A program made the position numbers and the translations under genes. 64,000 bases of DNA, from contig OZ025216.1 in NCBI GenBank assembly GCA_964019055.1, positions 9,379,914-9,443,913 of the forward strand. The letters are read 5' to 3'. Position 1 is the first letter of the stretch; each line of letters opens with the position of its first letter. The notes beneath the pieces are model-generated. The model had not been told where the DNA came from and ran no database searches. It saw only the letters and a list, made by a program, of their open reading frames with translations. Origin of the DNA: Anthopleura xanthogrammica (taxonomy: Eukaryota; Cnidaria; Anthozoa; Actiniaria; Actiniidae). Below are positions 11,843-23,370 of this stretch, piece after piece.

Positions 11843-12576
11843 CAAGACATGCATCAGAAACAAAACACTTGCCTGACCAAGCAGAACACTAGCCTCATTG
11901 AACTGCATGCAGCTAGCACTCTGATATTTCTATTTATATAGCGTGACAATCTTATTTAAAAGGACTCACTGAGTTACTGGTTTCAGGGACAAAAGCTTTC
12001 TTGTGAAATGCAAAGTGGGGTATTTATTTTGCCCCCATACATTTCACATCAAAATGGAAATCTATCTGCCTGAAATGCAATACTGCAACAAACATCCCAT
12101 TCCTGGAACCCTATATTTTCTGTTGTTTCTAGACACTGATAGACATTCTTTTTAGATCATAGAAGCTTTTGGATAAATATTTTTTTAATAATGCCACATG
12201 GGTTCAGCGAATTAATATTATTATCATAATTACAAGTTAGCAAAATTGTCGGTTCAACCTTCAACCATGTCTTAAACTACAATTTAAGTGTCAAACAAAA
12301 TGCTCTTTTGAAAAAGTTGATACTGTTTAAAGTCTACCATGCAGATTTTTGTTTTCTAAAGATTCAATATTGAAAAGGCATTTCACAGACATTGAGTGGA
12401 AATCAAACAGTTTTGCTTTGAAATAAAAATCACAAGTGAAAATTGGTACATAAAATATTTAACAATTAAGCATGCAAGATTTTCAAATTAATGACGTTTG
12501 GGTCAGCTTCAACTGCATGACCGCGTTGGTTTCAATGATAATTCGTCGATTCAGGGTAGCAACAATCTTCTAGATT

Positions 12577-13940
12577 TCAAGCGCACTTCGCCCCAGCATC
12601 TTCACTATGGCTGCAGCCTTGGTCGTCACTTATCCAGCCACGAAACCCACAAGACAGCAACGAATCCTCCGTACCAAGACAGGACGTCTCGTCGATCCAT
12701 ATCGGTCCAGATCCCTGACCATAGTGGGCGCCACCATAAGCGTAGGTTGCTCTTGAGAAGCCAAGCTCACGGCAGACCACATTGGCATCGTTCATGTCCC
12801 AGGCATCATCGCATACTGTACCCCACTGGCCTGCATGGTATACTTCAACACGGCCGTAGGTAGCACCACCGTTCACCAGTCTGACTCTCTTTTGGCACTT
12901 GACTCCTGCATCTTCGCTATGGTCGCAGTTGTGCTCACCCCAGCTACTGTGGACGCATTTTAGAAAATGAATCTCTGATCCTTTGCATTTATGGTTATCC
13001 AACCAAATCTTGCCAGTGCCTTGTCCAAATTTCGCATTTGTATAAGCCATGACTGCTCCTGGGAAGCCCAGGTGTCTACAGGCTACCCTTGCGTCAGTGA
13101 TGTCCCAGTTATCATCACAGATCGTGCCCCAATTATCGCCTATGAAAATTTCAACTCTGCCAGACCTCGAAGTACCATTAACAAGTCGAAGCGTTCCTGT
13201 TTTGATAGCTGCAATCAAAAAGTCGTTATTACAAACCTGAATATAAGGGTTGGGAGAGGGCGTTTGTTAGTGAACTAGTTGGTAAGTATTCTGAAAATAT
13301 GAAATATGTATAAATTAAGGCATTGCCTAAAAACGGAGCGCCCAGTGCAATCTTTGTTGTCATCTATTGTTTAATTAAGCTTAAAGAAATTACCTTTATA
13401 TGTAGCTGCAAATCCCTTGTAAGTTAATGATCCATCGGTGTTAAACGTGATGTACAGTTGATTGGATGTACTAGTGATGTAGGGAGGTAACTTACTTCCA
13501 CTGAATGTACCGAGTAATGGAGCAGATGCTGAGCCACCATCATAGACTTTTACCGTGTCTAAAGTTGTTTCAGTTCTGAAGGTCTTGAACCAAAGGCCAA
13601 TCCTAGAATTGGACGTTATTTTCCAATTGCATTGCTTATCGTTACCGTATTCTTGAGATGGATAGCCCGGTGACATGATCTCACCTCCAGGAGGGTTGGA
13701 TGACTCGTACGTGTTACCACACCCACTTGACTTGGTAATTGAAATTTGTATGGCTATAGAATAAAGACAGATAATGATTAGATTATAATCATTATCTTAG
13801 GCCTTTAGGATGGTTGTTCTTAATTTATTTTTTCTCTACCTATTTAACAATTTTTCTCTATATTTTATCTTGGTTATATATTAGCATATATTTAAATTTG
13901 TAAAAAGCATTGAGTTTTTGAAATGCGTTTTTAAGAAATA

Positions 13941-13981
<41 letters not shown>

Positions 13982-16441
13982 ATAATCTTACTATATAGTC
14001 GGCTAAGAATACTGTTGAAAATTTTGACTCAAAAAGTCAAAGTATCCAAATGCATGGAATAGAATATATGGTTTACTCGAAAGTTTACACTACTTAAACC
14101 ATCACTGCACACTTACTATAGTTATTATTTGTATTTTTGTATTATAATTTACTAAATATTATTTAAGTCATACAAATAGACCAATTTATGTAAATATTAT
14201 ATACAGTGTGTAAATAAACTTGAACTTGAACTTATGCATGCTTACGTCATCTGCAATGTTGGATAGCAGAACACTGAACAGAATGCATGTAAAACTTTTT
14301 TAACCAAAAAAATTGGTCGTGCAATCCGACATAACTGCCGTACGCGTAGTGGTGAATTTACGAAGGGCTAGCTCTTTGCATCCCTGGATAAATATCCCCC
14401 CCCCCTTGCGTACCTCACCTATACCGGTCTTACCTTCGCATTTTGAAACAGGATTCGTCCACTTTCCATTGACGCATTTTAAAGTATATGAACCGTCTAA
14501 AGTATATTTGGCCTCTTTACAGAAAATGTTTTGAACATGCCCATGAGGGTAGGTGTCCTTTAAATTAGGCCATTCAGACGGGAATCCTGGATCGGTGCAG
14601 TTAGCTTCAAATAAAAAAAAAGGAAAAACATGAAGCTGTCAATGAAATAAATGTATAACAACAAACGCAGATCACTTTTCTAAAACGATGGGACTTGGTG
14701 GTAAAAGAGAGTGTAAATCAGCATGATTAGTGAAATAGTTCCATTCACTTAATAACTGAGAAAGCAATACAAAGGGTAATTCGTAATCTACAACGAAGAA
14801 AGAAAAAGCGTCATCAGAGAGACTTATAGTTTTGGGAAACCCTGATTTTAAGCGTTCATTAAAAAGCCCATCCAACAACCAGAAGAGTCACAGTTTCACT
14901 CAGATATAATTTCAGAGTAAGAACGGCATGGCATCTGGAAAAGCAAAAAAATTAGGAGACCGTGGATACGTTATTTTTGTGAAAGAATTCGATGTGAGAA
15001 AAAATATATATTCGCAATGTCTACGATGTCTATGTCTACTTGACTGTTACTAAACGAGTGCGTTACACTATTACGTTAATCCGCTATCTGGTTACAGAAT
15101 GATTATGGCCGTTGAGGTCTATCCGGTTACAGAATGACTACGGCCGTTGAGGTCTCATTTTACACCACAGGAAACCCGCGATATTTGTACGCTCTTGTTC
15201 ATTGAGCTAAATACACAGGGAACCCGTCAATATTGTCACCAACCTCGTCCCCAGGGTCCTCTCTTCTCGCTATTTCAAAATGGCGGGACGCTCGAGGGAA
15301 GACCCTGGTGGGGGCTGGTCACGTGGCCTCCAAGAATTTTGGAGGTTCGGACCCAGGCTGCTCGAGGGATCCCTAACGCGGCCTAAAATAACCCGAAAAG
15401 TAATTGGAACCAAGTGAAAACAAAATATAAAGGTTTCGTAAAGCCAGGAACAGCGCGAGAAAGCAAAATTAGGTTCGTGTATTTCTTTATAGGTTCGATT
15501 CCTCCGCCATTTTGTTTTCACTTGGTTCCAATTACTTTTCGGGTTATTTTAGGCCGCGTTAGGGATCCCTCGAGCAGCCTGGGTCCGAACCTCCAAAATT
15601 CTTGGAGGCCACGTGACCAGCCGCCACCAGGGTCTTCCCTCGAGCGTCCCGCCATTTTGAAATAGCGAGAAGAGAGGACCCTGGGGACGAGGTTGTATTG
15701 TCACTACGTATCGAAGCCGGGTTCCCTGTGATCAGTTATAAAATAAATACATATAAGATCTCATGATACAATATGTTGTTTGATAGTTAATTTTCTTTCT
15801 GGGTTCATTGCCCTATAAAAAAAAAGTGCTTGACAATAAACAGTTTAAAATTGTGCTATTTATTCAGTCCATAGTTATTAACTATATGTTCACGGTCGAG
15901 TTTCTTTAGTGGAGGACTAGATGCAGAAAACTATATTCTTCTTCTATTGCATTCTTATATTACCATTCCTTGTAACATTTACTTCAACAATATGACACTG
16001 AATACTCATTTATTTTAGAGCACCAATATTTAAAGAAGTAGGCAAATGCGCTTAATAAATCGTCTATTTTTTTCCACCTTCCTCTAGATCGATAAGCGGC
16101 GAAGAACAAGACATACCTGGTTCACAGACTGGTACGGTGATACTCCAGTCACTACCACTCAACCTTCGTATTCTAATCTTCGTGTAACCGGTTTTACAAC
16201 TCAGCTGAACTCGTTCATCGAACTGAGGGTAGCCAGGGACAGTACTTTGCACTACAAAAGAAAATATATGGCAAAGTTAGTTCCGCCCGCCCATAAGATA
16301 ACGCTGCGACAATTGGATAAAAGCAACTCTAAGATAATAATGTAATCGTAGATAACTGTGTTTACCTGTTTGAAGCGTTACAAGAAGAACTACCGCCAAC
16401 AGCACCAAAGAGTTCATCACGGAGATTACCACTAAAGCCAT
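12577..16441 (-). CDS. Gene B: secreted Sushi-Sushi-CUB-SRCR-SRCR protein
   Basis: Same architecture and exon phases as gene A, about 457 residues. Exons: 16441-16366 (signal peptide, nearly identical to A), 16251-16117 (Sushi-like 1 with two cysteines), 14604-14434 (Sushi 2, NCTDPGFPSEWPNLKDTY), 13753-13394 (CUB with [13 protein letters not shown]) and 13208-12577 (two group A SRCR domains, ending GAKCA then TGA). No stop or frameshift is visible. The CUB exon is almost the same as those of C and F but differs from A and E, which suggests exchange between paralogs. The Sushi1-Sushi2 intron is enlarged by a 456-bp foldback transposon. The role is inferred as an extracellular binding protein. 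Confidence 0.87.
13925..13980. repeat. (ATT)n tract at a probable LINE 3' end
   Basis: aagaaataaagtattatt runs into a (TAT)n tail, typical of 3' ends of CR1/L2-type retrotransposons. No reverse transcriptase frame is present, so only a short 3' fragment can be claimed. Confidence 0.5.
14130..14232. repeat. Probable truncated retrotransposon 3' end (TTGAAC tail)
   Basis: An AT-rich stretch ends in gtgtgtaaataaacttgaac followed by a short TTGAAC repeat. Polyadenylation-like signals and hexamer tails are common at the ends of non-LTR retrotransposons. It is non-coding. Confidence 0.4.
15240..15695. mobile_element. Long-TIR foldback element, Mutator-like
   Basis: 456-bp element with inverted arms of about 185 bp (15240-15423 and about 15512-15695) starting caacctcgtccccagggtcc. 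It is flanked by a 9-bp target duplication tattgtcac (15231-15239 and 15696-15704). Long TIRs plus a 9-bp duplication fit a non-autonomous Mutator-like (MULE) element. Both arms give the same peptide in opposite strands, so those frames are not genes. It is absent from the matching intron of gene E. Confidence 0.88.
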
Positions 16442-17462
16442 TGCTTTTCAAAGTTTTTAAAGAAATAAAAATGTAGTCAGAAGAGACAGTAAGGCAAAAT
16501 GTATCGTGCACTAAATGCGTTCAGTGGCGAGCTATACTGACCTTAACGAGACACGATGCCCAGTCTAGCAATACTGTACTGATTCTAAGAAAACTCACGT
16601 CTGTAATTTATAGCAACGTAGAACAGGAAGACATTCTTTGAATATTGACCTGATCTGAACTCGTTTTAGCCTTGGAAAATCTTCAATCGCCATGCCGTGA
16701 GTGTTTGATTACAACTTCCTTCATACTTTCACCTTTTTCACTGCTTGCCAAGACATGCACCAGAAAGAAAACACTCGCCTGGCCAAACACAATACTAGCC
16801 TCATTGAACTACAGCTATAGCGTTTTTATTTTACTAAATATATTTTGTGTGACGATTTTATTTAATAGCATTCAATGAGTTACTGGTTTGGTTTCAGGGA
16901 CAAAAGCTGTTCTCAGTAATGCGAAATGCAACGTGGGTCTATAAAGGTCTTTTTGGTCCCAAATATTTCACATCAAAATGGAAATCTACCTTGCATGAAA
17001 TGCAACACTTCAACAATTTATATACACCGATATATAGATATTCTTTTTAGATCAGAGAAGCTTTTGGATAAATTTTTTTTTTAATAATGCCACGTGTTCA
17101 ACTAAATTATTATCATAATTACAAGTTAGCAAAATTGTCGGTTCAACCTGCAACCATGTCTTAGACTACAATTTAAGTGTCAAACTTTTAAAGAAGCTGA
17201 TACTGAATTATGTCCACCATGCAAATCAGTATTGTTTTCTAAAGATTCATTATTGCAGAGACATTTCACAGACATTGAGTGGAAATCAAACAGTTTTGCT
17301 TTCAAATAAAAATCACAAGTGAAAATTGGTACATAAAATATTTAACAATTAAGCATGCAAGATTTTCAAATTAATGACGTTTGGGTCAGCTTCAACTGCA
17401 CGACCGCGTTGGTTTCAATGATAATTCGTCGATTCAGGGTAGCAACAATCAGAGTCTAGATT
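16442..17462. other. Region between gene B promoter and gene C stop
   Basis: It contains the gene B leader and TATA box (16605-16612), then the 3' flank of gene C with the shared catttcacagacattgagtgg segment near 17265. No additional gene is recognised. It is closely similar to 31662-32676 in unit 2. Confidence 0.6.
16605..16612 (-). promoter_or_regulatory. TATA box of gene B
   Basis: TATAAATT on the minus strand in the same conserved context as gene A (gctataaatt, then agactgggcatcgtgtctcg and a GTCAGT donor). The distance to the signal-peptide ATG is about 165 bp. Confidence 0.7.
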
Positions 17463-18407
17463 TCAAGCGCACTTCGCCCCAGCATCTTCACTATGGCTGC
17501 AGCCTTGGTTGTTACTTATCCAGCCACGAAACCCACAGGACAGCAACGAATCCTCCGTACCAAGACAGGACGTCTCGTCGATCCATATCGGTCCAGATCC
17601 CTGACCATAGTGGGCGCCACCATAAGCGTTGGTTGCTCTTGAAAATCCAAGCTCACGGCAGACCACATTGGCATCGTTCATGTCCCAGGCATCATCGCAT
17701 ACTGTACCCCACTGGCCTGCATGGTATACTTCAACACGGCCGTAGGTAGCACCACCGTTCACCAGTCTGACTCTCTTTTGGCACTTGACTCCTGCATCTT
17801 CGCTATGGTCGCAGTTGTTTTCGCCCCAATTGCGGTTATTGCACTTCAGAAAATGGGGTTCTGCACCAGTACAGGCGTGGTCATCAAGCCAGATCTTGCC
17901 AGTACCTGCACCAAATCGGAGATTTGTATAGACTTCAACTGCTCCTGGGAAGCCCATGTGTCTGCAGGCTACCCCTGCGTCAGTCATGTCCCAGCCATCG
18001 TCACAAATCGTGCCCTATTGTTTGTTCATGAAGACTTCAACTCTACCGGACCTTGTAGTACCATTAACAAGACGAAGAGTTCCTAAGCCAAGAGCTGTGC
18101 GAGGAAAGAAATGGAATAAACAAAAAATAAAATTTAGAGGCAAAGATGAATACAGCTATTTCAAAAGAGGTTGGTGAAGGTTTTATGTACATTGCCTAAC
18201 TGATTTCCTAATTATAATATGATCGCATCAGAATAACGGATTTTAGAATTTTTAGTTTTTAGGATCTATTGTAATTGGGGAAAACCTGTAATAGATTCCT
18301 AGCCTCTCTAATTTTAGAAAATTACTGAACCTTTCACTGATGCGTTAATATGTTAATTTTTATTTCTGCAAAGAGTAGGCTAAGTCAAATAAAATAAAAT
18401 AAAATAA

Positions 18408-18670
18408 ATGTTGCATGTTGAGCCAAGCCCGAAATGCAGTATGGGTGATGTAAATTCAAGCAGCAAAAAGTCACAAAAATATGGAATTTCCCCAAACTTT
18501 GTCTGCATGTTTTTCCAGCATATTTTCTTCTGTGCTGACATTATTTACATATGAATATAATTCATTTTACGCTTGTTAAGCAACATGCAACATGCAACAT
18601 GCAACATGCAACATGCAACATGCAAAATGCAACATGCAACATGCAACATGCAACATGCAACATGCAACAT
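18408..18670. repeat. (CATGCAA)n 7-bp satellite, short allele
   Basis: About 12 units of CATGCAA lie at 18582-18668 with one variant unit (CATGCAAAATGCAA). About 150 bp away, at 18408, is the inverted seed tgttgcatgttg. The same locus in gene F (33576-34190) carries roughly 87 units. It is in the CUB-SRCR intron of gene C. Confidence 0.92.
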
Positions 18671-19239
18671 TCAGCAGGCATATGCAACAAACAACATGCA
18701 CCAAAACCTTCGCCAAGGTTTAAATACTTTTGAATTTATTTTGGAAAATATTTTGAGATTTTATACTCTTCCTGTCGTCATACCTCGATATGAAGCTGCG
18801 AAGCCCTTGTAAGTTAATGATCCATCGGTGTTAAACGTGATGTACAGTTGATTGGATGTACTAGTGATGTAGGGAGGTAACTTACTTCCGCTGAATGTAC
18901 CAAGTAATGGAGCAGATGCTGAGCCACCATCATAGACTTTTACCGTGTCTAAAGTTGTTTCAGTTCTGAAGGTCTTGAACCAAAGGCCAATCCTAGAATT
19001 GGACGTTATTTTCCAATTGCATTGCTTATCGTTACCGTATTCTTGAGATGGATAGCCCGGTGACATGATCTCACCTCCAGGAGGGTTGGATGACTCGTAC
19101 GTGTTACCACACCCACTTGACTTGGTAATTGAAATTTGTATGGCTATAGAATAAAGACAGATAATGATATTATATAAAGAGCCAAAGCAGTCGCCAATTA
19201 CAACTGTTTTTACTGCGCGTGCTGATCGAAACAGCAGTC

Positions 19240-19600
19240 GCCACATGGAAATCGGGCAATACACTGCCGCCAATCAGAGTATGTGAAGGTGCTAAACAAA
19301 TTGTTTGATTGACAGTAGTCTATTGCCAAGAGAGCATAAATAAAAGAGGGAAACGCGCGCCATGTGAATTCCCAGTTGGACTATTTTTAAGGTTTGATAA
19401 GGTCTAACGAGAGACGAAACTAGTCAATTGTGATATTCCCTGCGATTTCATTACTACGCGGACACCCCAGTTCGAATGTCAACTGACGCGCAAACGACGT
19501 ATTGTCTTCCGTCAATCAAAAATAATCAGTCGGTACCTTAAATATTTTTGTTCATATTTTTGACTGGCGGCAGTGGTAAGCCAAATTCCAACGGGAAACT
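19240..19600. repeat. Dispersed repeats in gene C Sushi2-CUB intron
   Basis: A first block (gggcaatacactgccgcc to tgattgacagtag, about 19253-19317) recurs at 34771, 47336 and inverted near 47660. A second block (19500-19600) recurs inverted at 3510-3600. This intron is the empty site for the 510-bp element found in gene F: cagta and gtctatt are directly joined at 19314-19320. Confidence 0.7.
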
Positions 19601-19988
19601 AGCAATAAACTACAGATCTAGAGTACGCGTAAAATTGAAAATTACAGCCAATATTTTCTCACCTCTACAAGTTGGAATAGGACCAGACCACCTTCCATTG
19701 ACGCATTTTAAGATGGGAGACATGTCCATATCCTGGTTTACGTCGTTACAAAAGATATTTTTAACGTGGCCATGAGGATAAGTGGCTTGTGTCTCAGCCC
19801 AACTCGATGGAAATCCTGGATTCGCACAACTCGCTTGGAATAAATTAAATAAAAGAATCATGCTGTGAGATTGAAAACTGAAAAATCACGAAGACGTGGG
19901 GATCTCGCAGACGGGAATTGTTCAAATTAGTCGGAAATTTTGAAAATAGGTGTTGGAAGTTTTTCAAAGAGCGTGCAAAACAAATTAA

Positions 19989-20016
<28 letters not shown>
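19989..20016. repeat. (AT)n microsatellite
   Basis: About 13 AT units lie in the Sushi1-Sushi2 intron of gene C. The run is nearly absent from the same place in gene F (about 36066). Confidence 0.85.
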
Positions 20017-20021
<5 letters not shown>

Positions 20022-20128
20022 TATTTGTTTAATTCGAAAAAATAATTCGACCCTATCTCCAAGATACCTTAGAAGATATCAAATTGCTAATCCCTGAAAG
20101 CTTTAGTCGGGAATCCGTCGGGTTTATT

Positions 20129-20218
20129 AGCCTCCTTTGCAGACGTTCTTAGGGTCGTCACGTCGTCACGCAACGTTTCTTCTGTGACGACCCTAAGAGC
20201 GTCTGCGTAGGAGGCTAT
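20129..20218. mobile_element. Foldback element, complete in unit 1
   Basis: tagcctcctttgcagacg and its near-complement cgtctgcgtaggaggcta enclose ttagggtcgtcac and gtgacgaccctaa, with a short centre containing cgcaacgtttcttctg. In unit 2 (36172-36229) only the left arm and centre remain. Related sequence is at about 51240-51325. MITE by structure. Confidence 0.75.
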
Positions 20219-20544
20219 GGGTCTATACACTTTCATTAGTAATTCAACCCGATATGACTTACCTCCACTACTAGCACCTACTGGTTGGCACACAGGTACA
20301 GTAATACTCCAGTCATGACATCCAATCAAGGATGTTATCAATGGATGACAGCGTCGACCTGTACAGCTCAAGGTCTTTGTGCCTGTCTGTCTGTAACCGG
20401 TTTTGCAACTCAGCTGAACTCGGTCGTTAAACTGGGGGTAACCAGGAATAACACTTCGAACTAAATGGAGAAAGGTATGAAATGAAGAAATAAGGTGACG
20501 TAATTGTACTAATTGACCTGCCAACTAAAGCAGGCACAAGTATT

Positions 20545-20617
20545 AAAAAGAAAAAAGAAAAAAGAAAAAAAGAAAAAAGAAAGGAAGGAAGGAAGGAAGG
20601 AAGGAAGGAAGGAAAGA
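20545..20617. repeat. Purine (AAAAAG)n/(GGAA)n microsatellite
   Basis: An all-purine run in the signal peptide-Sushi1 intron of gene C. The unit 2 version (36536-36609) has more AAAAAG and fewer GGAA units, consistent with slippage after duplication. Confidence 0.85.
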
Positions 20618-21081
20618 AATGCGAACGAAACAGCACAAGAATAACTAAACAAAATTTCATATAAAGATAAAAACATGGAATATACTTTACAGGATTATAC
20701 GAAAATCGGAGGAAATAAAGGACATTCAAGCTTATTTACCTGCTGCAAACTGCATAAAGATCAAGGCTGATATAGCAAAGAAGTTCAGCATAGTGGCGCG
20801 GCCTTGAGACATCGTTTTTCAGGGAAATCTTCAGCTCAGCGAACACAATATCTAACAGGGCGGGGAAAAAGAGTTAATCTATGTTTCATTGAATTGACTA
20901 CATTTTAGTTCAACGACAAGGAAGTGATGAGATAAACGTTAACCATATTAGCAATCAGAAAAGAAGCTTACCTTGGATAAGAGTAGCTGGATCGGCAGCG
21001 TATAAAGGTTCCTTTACCTAGCTAGACACCTTGATGTAGGATACCAGTGCAGGACTATTGCGAAAAGGAGAGAAGCGCTTC

Positions 21082-21089
21082 AATTTATA
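21082..21089 (-). promoter_or_regulatory. TATA box of gene C
   Basis: TATAAATT on the minus strand, followed by a leader exon ending at about 20972 (CAAG/GTAAGC). The same box and leader occur at gene F (37064-37071). The surrounding sequence differs from genes A and B, so C/F form a separate promoter class. Confidence 0.65.
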
Positions 21090-21569
21090 CCAAAATTTGC
21101 GACCGATAAGACAGGAAGTCATTCTTAATTATCATTACTTGAACTTGTTTCAGCTTTGAAAAATCTTCAGTTCATTGTCCTTTATAATTGATAAATATTG
21201 TGGCTTCCTTTATTGCTGCAATTAAAAACAGGCTTCCCAACTTGCATGGACATGCATTGGATCGATCGCCGTGCATGGCCGGAAACATACCACAATGGTA
21301 CAGTGAAATAATTCAAATACAGCTTAAGAATCTTCATCCCTTCACTAATATTTTGTGCAGTCTCAATTATAACGCTTTTACTGGTAATAAAAGCTGCATT
21401 TCTATTTTGCAAGATTTATACCCCATTCACAACGGATCTTTCAACATGTTTAAAGGTTGTTTAGTTGAACTTTTGCCCTTCCATCGATCAGCCTGTACGC
21501 CAAACTAAACAACTTTCAAACCTTCTTTAACTAAACTACTTTGGGGATGTAATTTTAACCCTGTATAAA

Positions 21570-21748
21570 CAGGGGCGGATCCAGGGAGGGGCAAAGGGGG
21601 ACTGTAGCACCCCCCCCCCACCCCCCTTCAGCTATGTTTCTTGAAGTGGAACAGAAAGCACATTTTTAAATATCTTTCCAAGTTCTGCAGTGTCATTCGC
21701 AACATTCAGCCAAGCCCCTCCTTATATTTTTGGCTGGATCCGCCCCTG
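21570..21748. mobile_element. MITE with CAGGGGCGGATCCAG termini
   Basis: The terminal inverted repeats caggggcggatccag and ctggatccgcccctg are flanked on both sides by ataaa (21565-21569 and 21749-21753). Such CAGGGG-type ends are common in hAT-like MITEs, but the visible flank duplication is 5 bp rather than 8. The unit 2 copy is at 37538-37716. Confidence 0.8.
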
Positions 21749-22351
21749 ATAAAGATGGCAGCCAAACGACGAAGTAAATACGATAGATAAATTAATAAAT
21801 ACCAAGGTTAGTTGGCGTGAATGGGGCTTTAGATATATCCCACGTTTGGGGGCACTTGCATGAAAACGCCCTAGTGTTTGAAAGTCCGAATAATTCAAGT
21901 ATTGGAGGATACGCCTCAATTATGATTATGAAAACCAGAATGGCGAAATGTTAGCCTGGGAGCCACTTGCAGTTGAGAAATTTTGGTTTAAAAACTAAAA
22001 GAACAATAGGGTTCAGTAAATGACGTCATTTACTCACAATTTAGATGCTGAAAAAATTGATAATTCTTATTCGCCATTTTCGGCTGTTATGAAAATGTTG
22101 CTTGGCTAGTATTGGGGCCATATAGATTAGTTTAACCAAGTTTCAAATCATTTCCAATTTTCATTGATTTTGCGCGTCCAAGTGCCCCCTTAAACTTCAT
22201 GGACCGGAAATGGAAATGTTGGTGGTTTGACGTTGCTTTCTTTGTGTTTTGCTGAAAGCGCGTTAAGAGGGGTTACACTCCTGGCGTGGCATAAGCTCTA
22301 AATAACCTTCACTTCGGTATTTTGTTGCAAGGTACATTAATCGGTAAATAT

Positions 22352-22470
22352 CTTATGACCCCTTGCAGCACTTTGGAATGCAGCTCAATTTGCAGGACAA
22401 AACAAGGTTTCCAATTCTCAGAAGATTGAAATTCATTCAGCTGCTTTGGCCTCACGTGAAAGGGGCCTAC
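22352..22470. mobile_element. Palindromic MITE family, copy d (right arm shortened)
   Basis: gaccccttgcagcactttgg and cagctcaatttgcaggac are on the left and cagctgctttggcctcacgtg is on the right. The right arm lacks the cctccaaattg block, which is present in the unit 2 copy (38327-38448). Confidence 0.7.
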
Positions 22471-22589
22471 CTCATGTTATGCACGGCAAAAATTGTGGCG
22501 CAATAATTGGTTATGCGCAATATTTTACTGTAGCTCACAAGGCCAGAAGTTGCACCATTTTCTCGTTTATATTACTGGTTCTTACGGTG

Positions 22590-22900
22590 CAGACGTAGCT
22601 CAGTTGGTTAGTGCGCGGCCTTCGGAACTAGAGGTCCATGGTTCGATCCTCAGGATCTCCACGTCCGTTTCGACTTCTTTCTAATCCGTGTAGCTTCAGC
22701 TTTGAATACTCTTAAAACAGATAGTTAAGAGCACGGATGGAGAGAGGGGGTTTCAGTTTATTTCGTGCTTATAATAGCATTACAGCTAATCCCAGCTCTA
22801 GCGGTCATTATAATAATATTATAGTAAAGTGCGCACCGTCGGCTTCCATTGATAGCAGCCACGTCGCTGAAGGACCTAATATAGTTACTTTACCCAGAAA
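22590..22900 (+). mobile_element. tRNA-derived SINE (second family)
   Basis: A tRNA-like head starts at gacgtagctcagttggttag (A box) and continues to atggttcgatcctcagg (B box). The body has cttaaaacagatagttaag, gagagaggggg, agtgcgcaccgtcggcttcc and tatagttactttacc. The same ordered blocks occur at 59905-60115. The head lacks a foldable acceptor stem, so it is not a tRNA gene. It is absent from unit 2. Confidence 0.82.
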
Positions 22901-23370
22901 TAGAATTTTCCTTCATTGAAAGAAATTTTTCTTCATCTTCATTCATTTTTGCGACGTAATGATCCCCAATAACCACTACAAGACTAGGTGAAGAAATTCA
23001 CTTGTAACTTTTTTCAAAACTAACAAGATCAAAACACATGCGATGACAGCTTAGGTAAAACCGACTTTATTACAAGTTAATATGACTAAAACTAAAAATA
23101 ACAAAAATCTTACTAAATATTAACTATTTTAGTTCAGGGAATAGACTACTGTATGTGACATGGATCATATTTTACTGGAATTACAAGCAATATAAAAAGT
23201 TCTTTAAAAATCAAATGTTTGTGTGTCAGATAAAGTAACAGTCTAACTGCTACTGACGACGAGTGCATAATCTAGTGAGATTCTAGGATTGGTTGAAGAA
23301 GACAAATTTGTACAAAAAGTATCGACATTCTTGGTTAGGTTTTCTGGTCTTTCGTGAAGGTGGATTTGTC

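Larger units (their letters stand above)
11145..12576. other. Region between gene A promoter and gene B stop
   Basis: It contains the gene A 5' leader and TATA box, a dispersed element at 11544-11842, and the 3' flank of gene B, including catttcacagacattgagtgg near 12380 shared by all SRCR gene tails. No open frame here has support. Unit 2 carries the matching region at 27625-29051. Confidence 0.6.
17463..20812 (-). pseudogene. Gene C: Sushi-Sushi-CUB-SRCR-SRCR gene with a premature TAG
   Basis: Exons: 20812-20740 (signal peptide [19 protein letters not shown]), 20460-20263 (long Sushi 1 of 66 residues with five cysteines), 19833-19663 (Sushi 2), 19143-18784 (CUB) and 18094-17463 (two SRCRs). 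All phase-1 GT-AG borders are intact. In SRCR1 the conserved tryptophan of the W-G-T-x-C-D-D core is TAG (18015-18017 on the plus strand); gene F has TGG there. Translation would stop after about 290 residues, leaving Sushi-Sushi-CUB plus a fragment. It could be a pseudogene, a truncated secreted form, a polymorphism, or a sequencing error. The rest of the SRCR exon has no other damage, so the change is recent. Confidence 0.85.
20813..23370. other. Region between gene C promoter and DDX39 fragment
   Basis: It contains the gene C 5' leader (donor CAAG/GTAAGC near 20972), a TATA box (21082-21089), an inverted-repeat MITE (21570-21748), a palindromic MITE (22352-22470), a tRNA-derived SINE (22590-22900) and the 3' UTR of the DDX39 fragment with a minus-strand AATAAA at 23066-23071. 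The small frames near 21182-21508 have no support. Unit 2 matches at 36799-38848. Confidence 0.6.

Noticed and set aside
15270..15665. Two identical peptides on opposite strands
   Set aside because: Product of the long inverted arms of a foldback transposon, not a protein family.
21182..21508. Overlapping frames also present near 37154-37498
   Set aside because: They are shared only because of the segmental duplication; they overlap on both strands and are disrupted by indels between the copies.
22595..22665. tRNA gene
   Set aside because: A and B boxes are present but the acceptor stem does not pair and a SINE body follows; the same holds at 59905.
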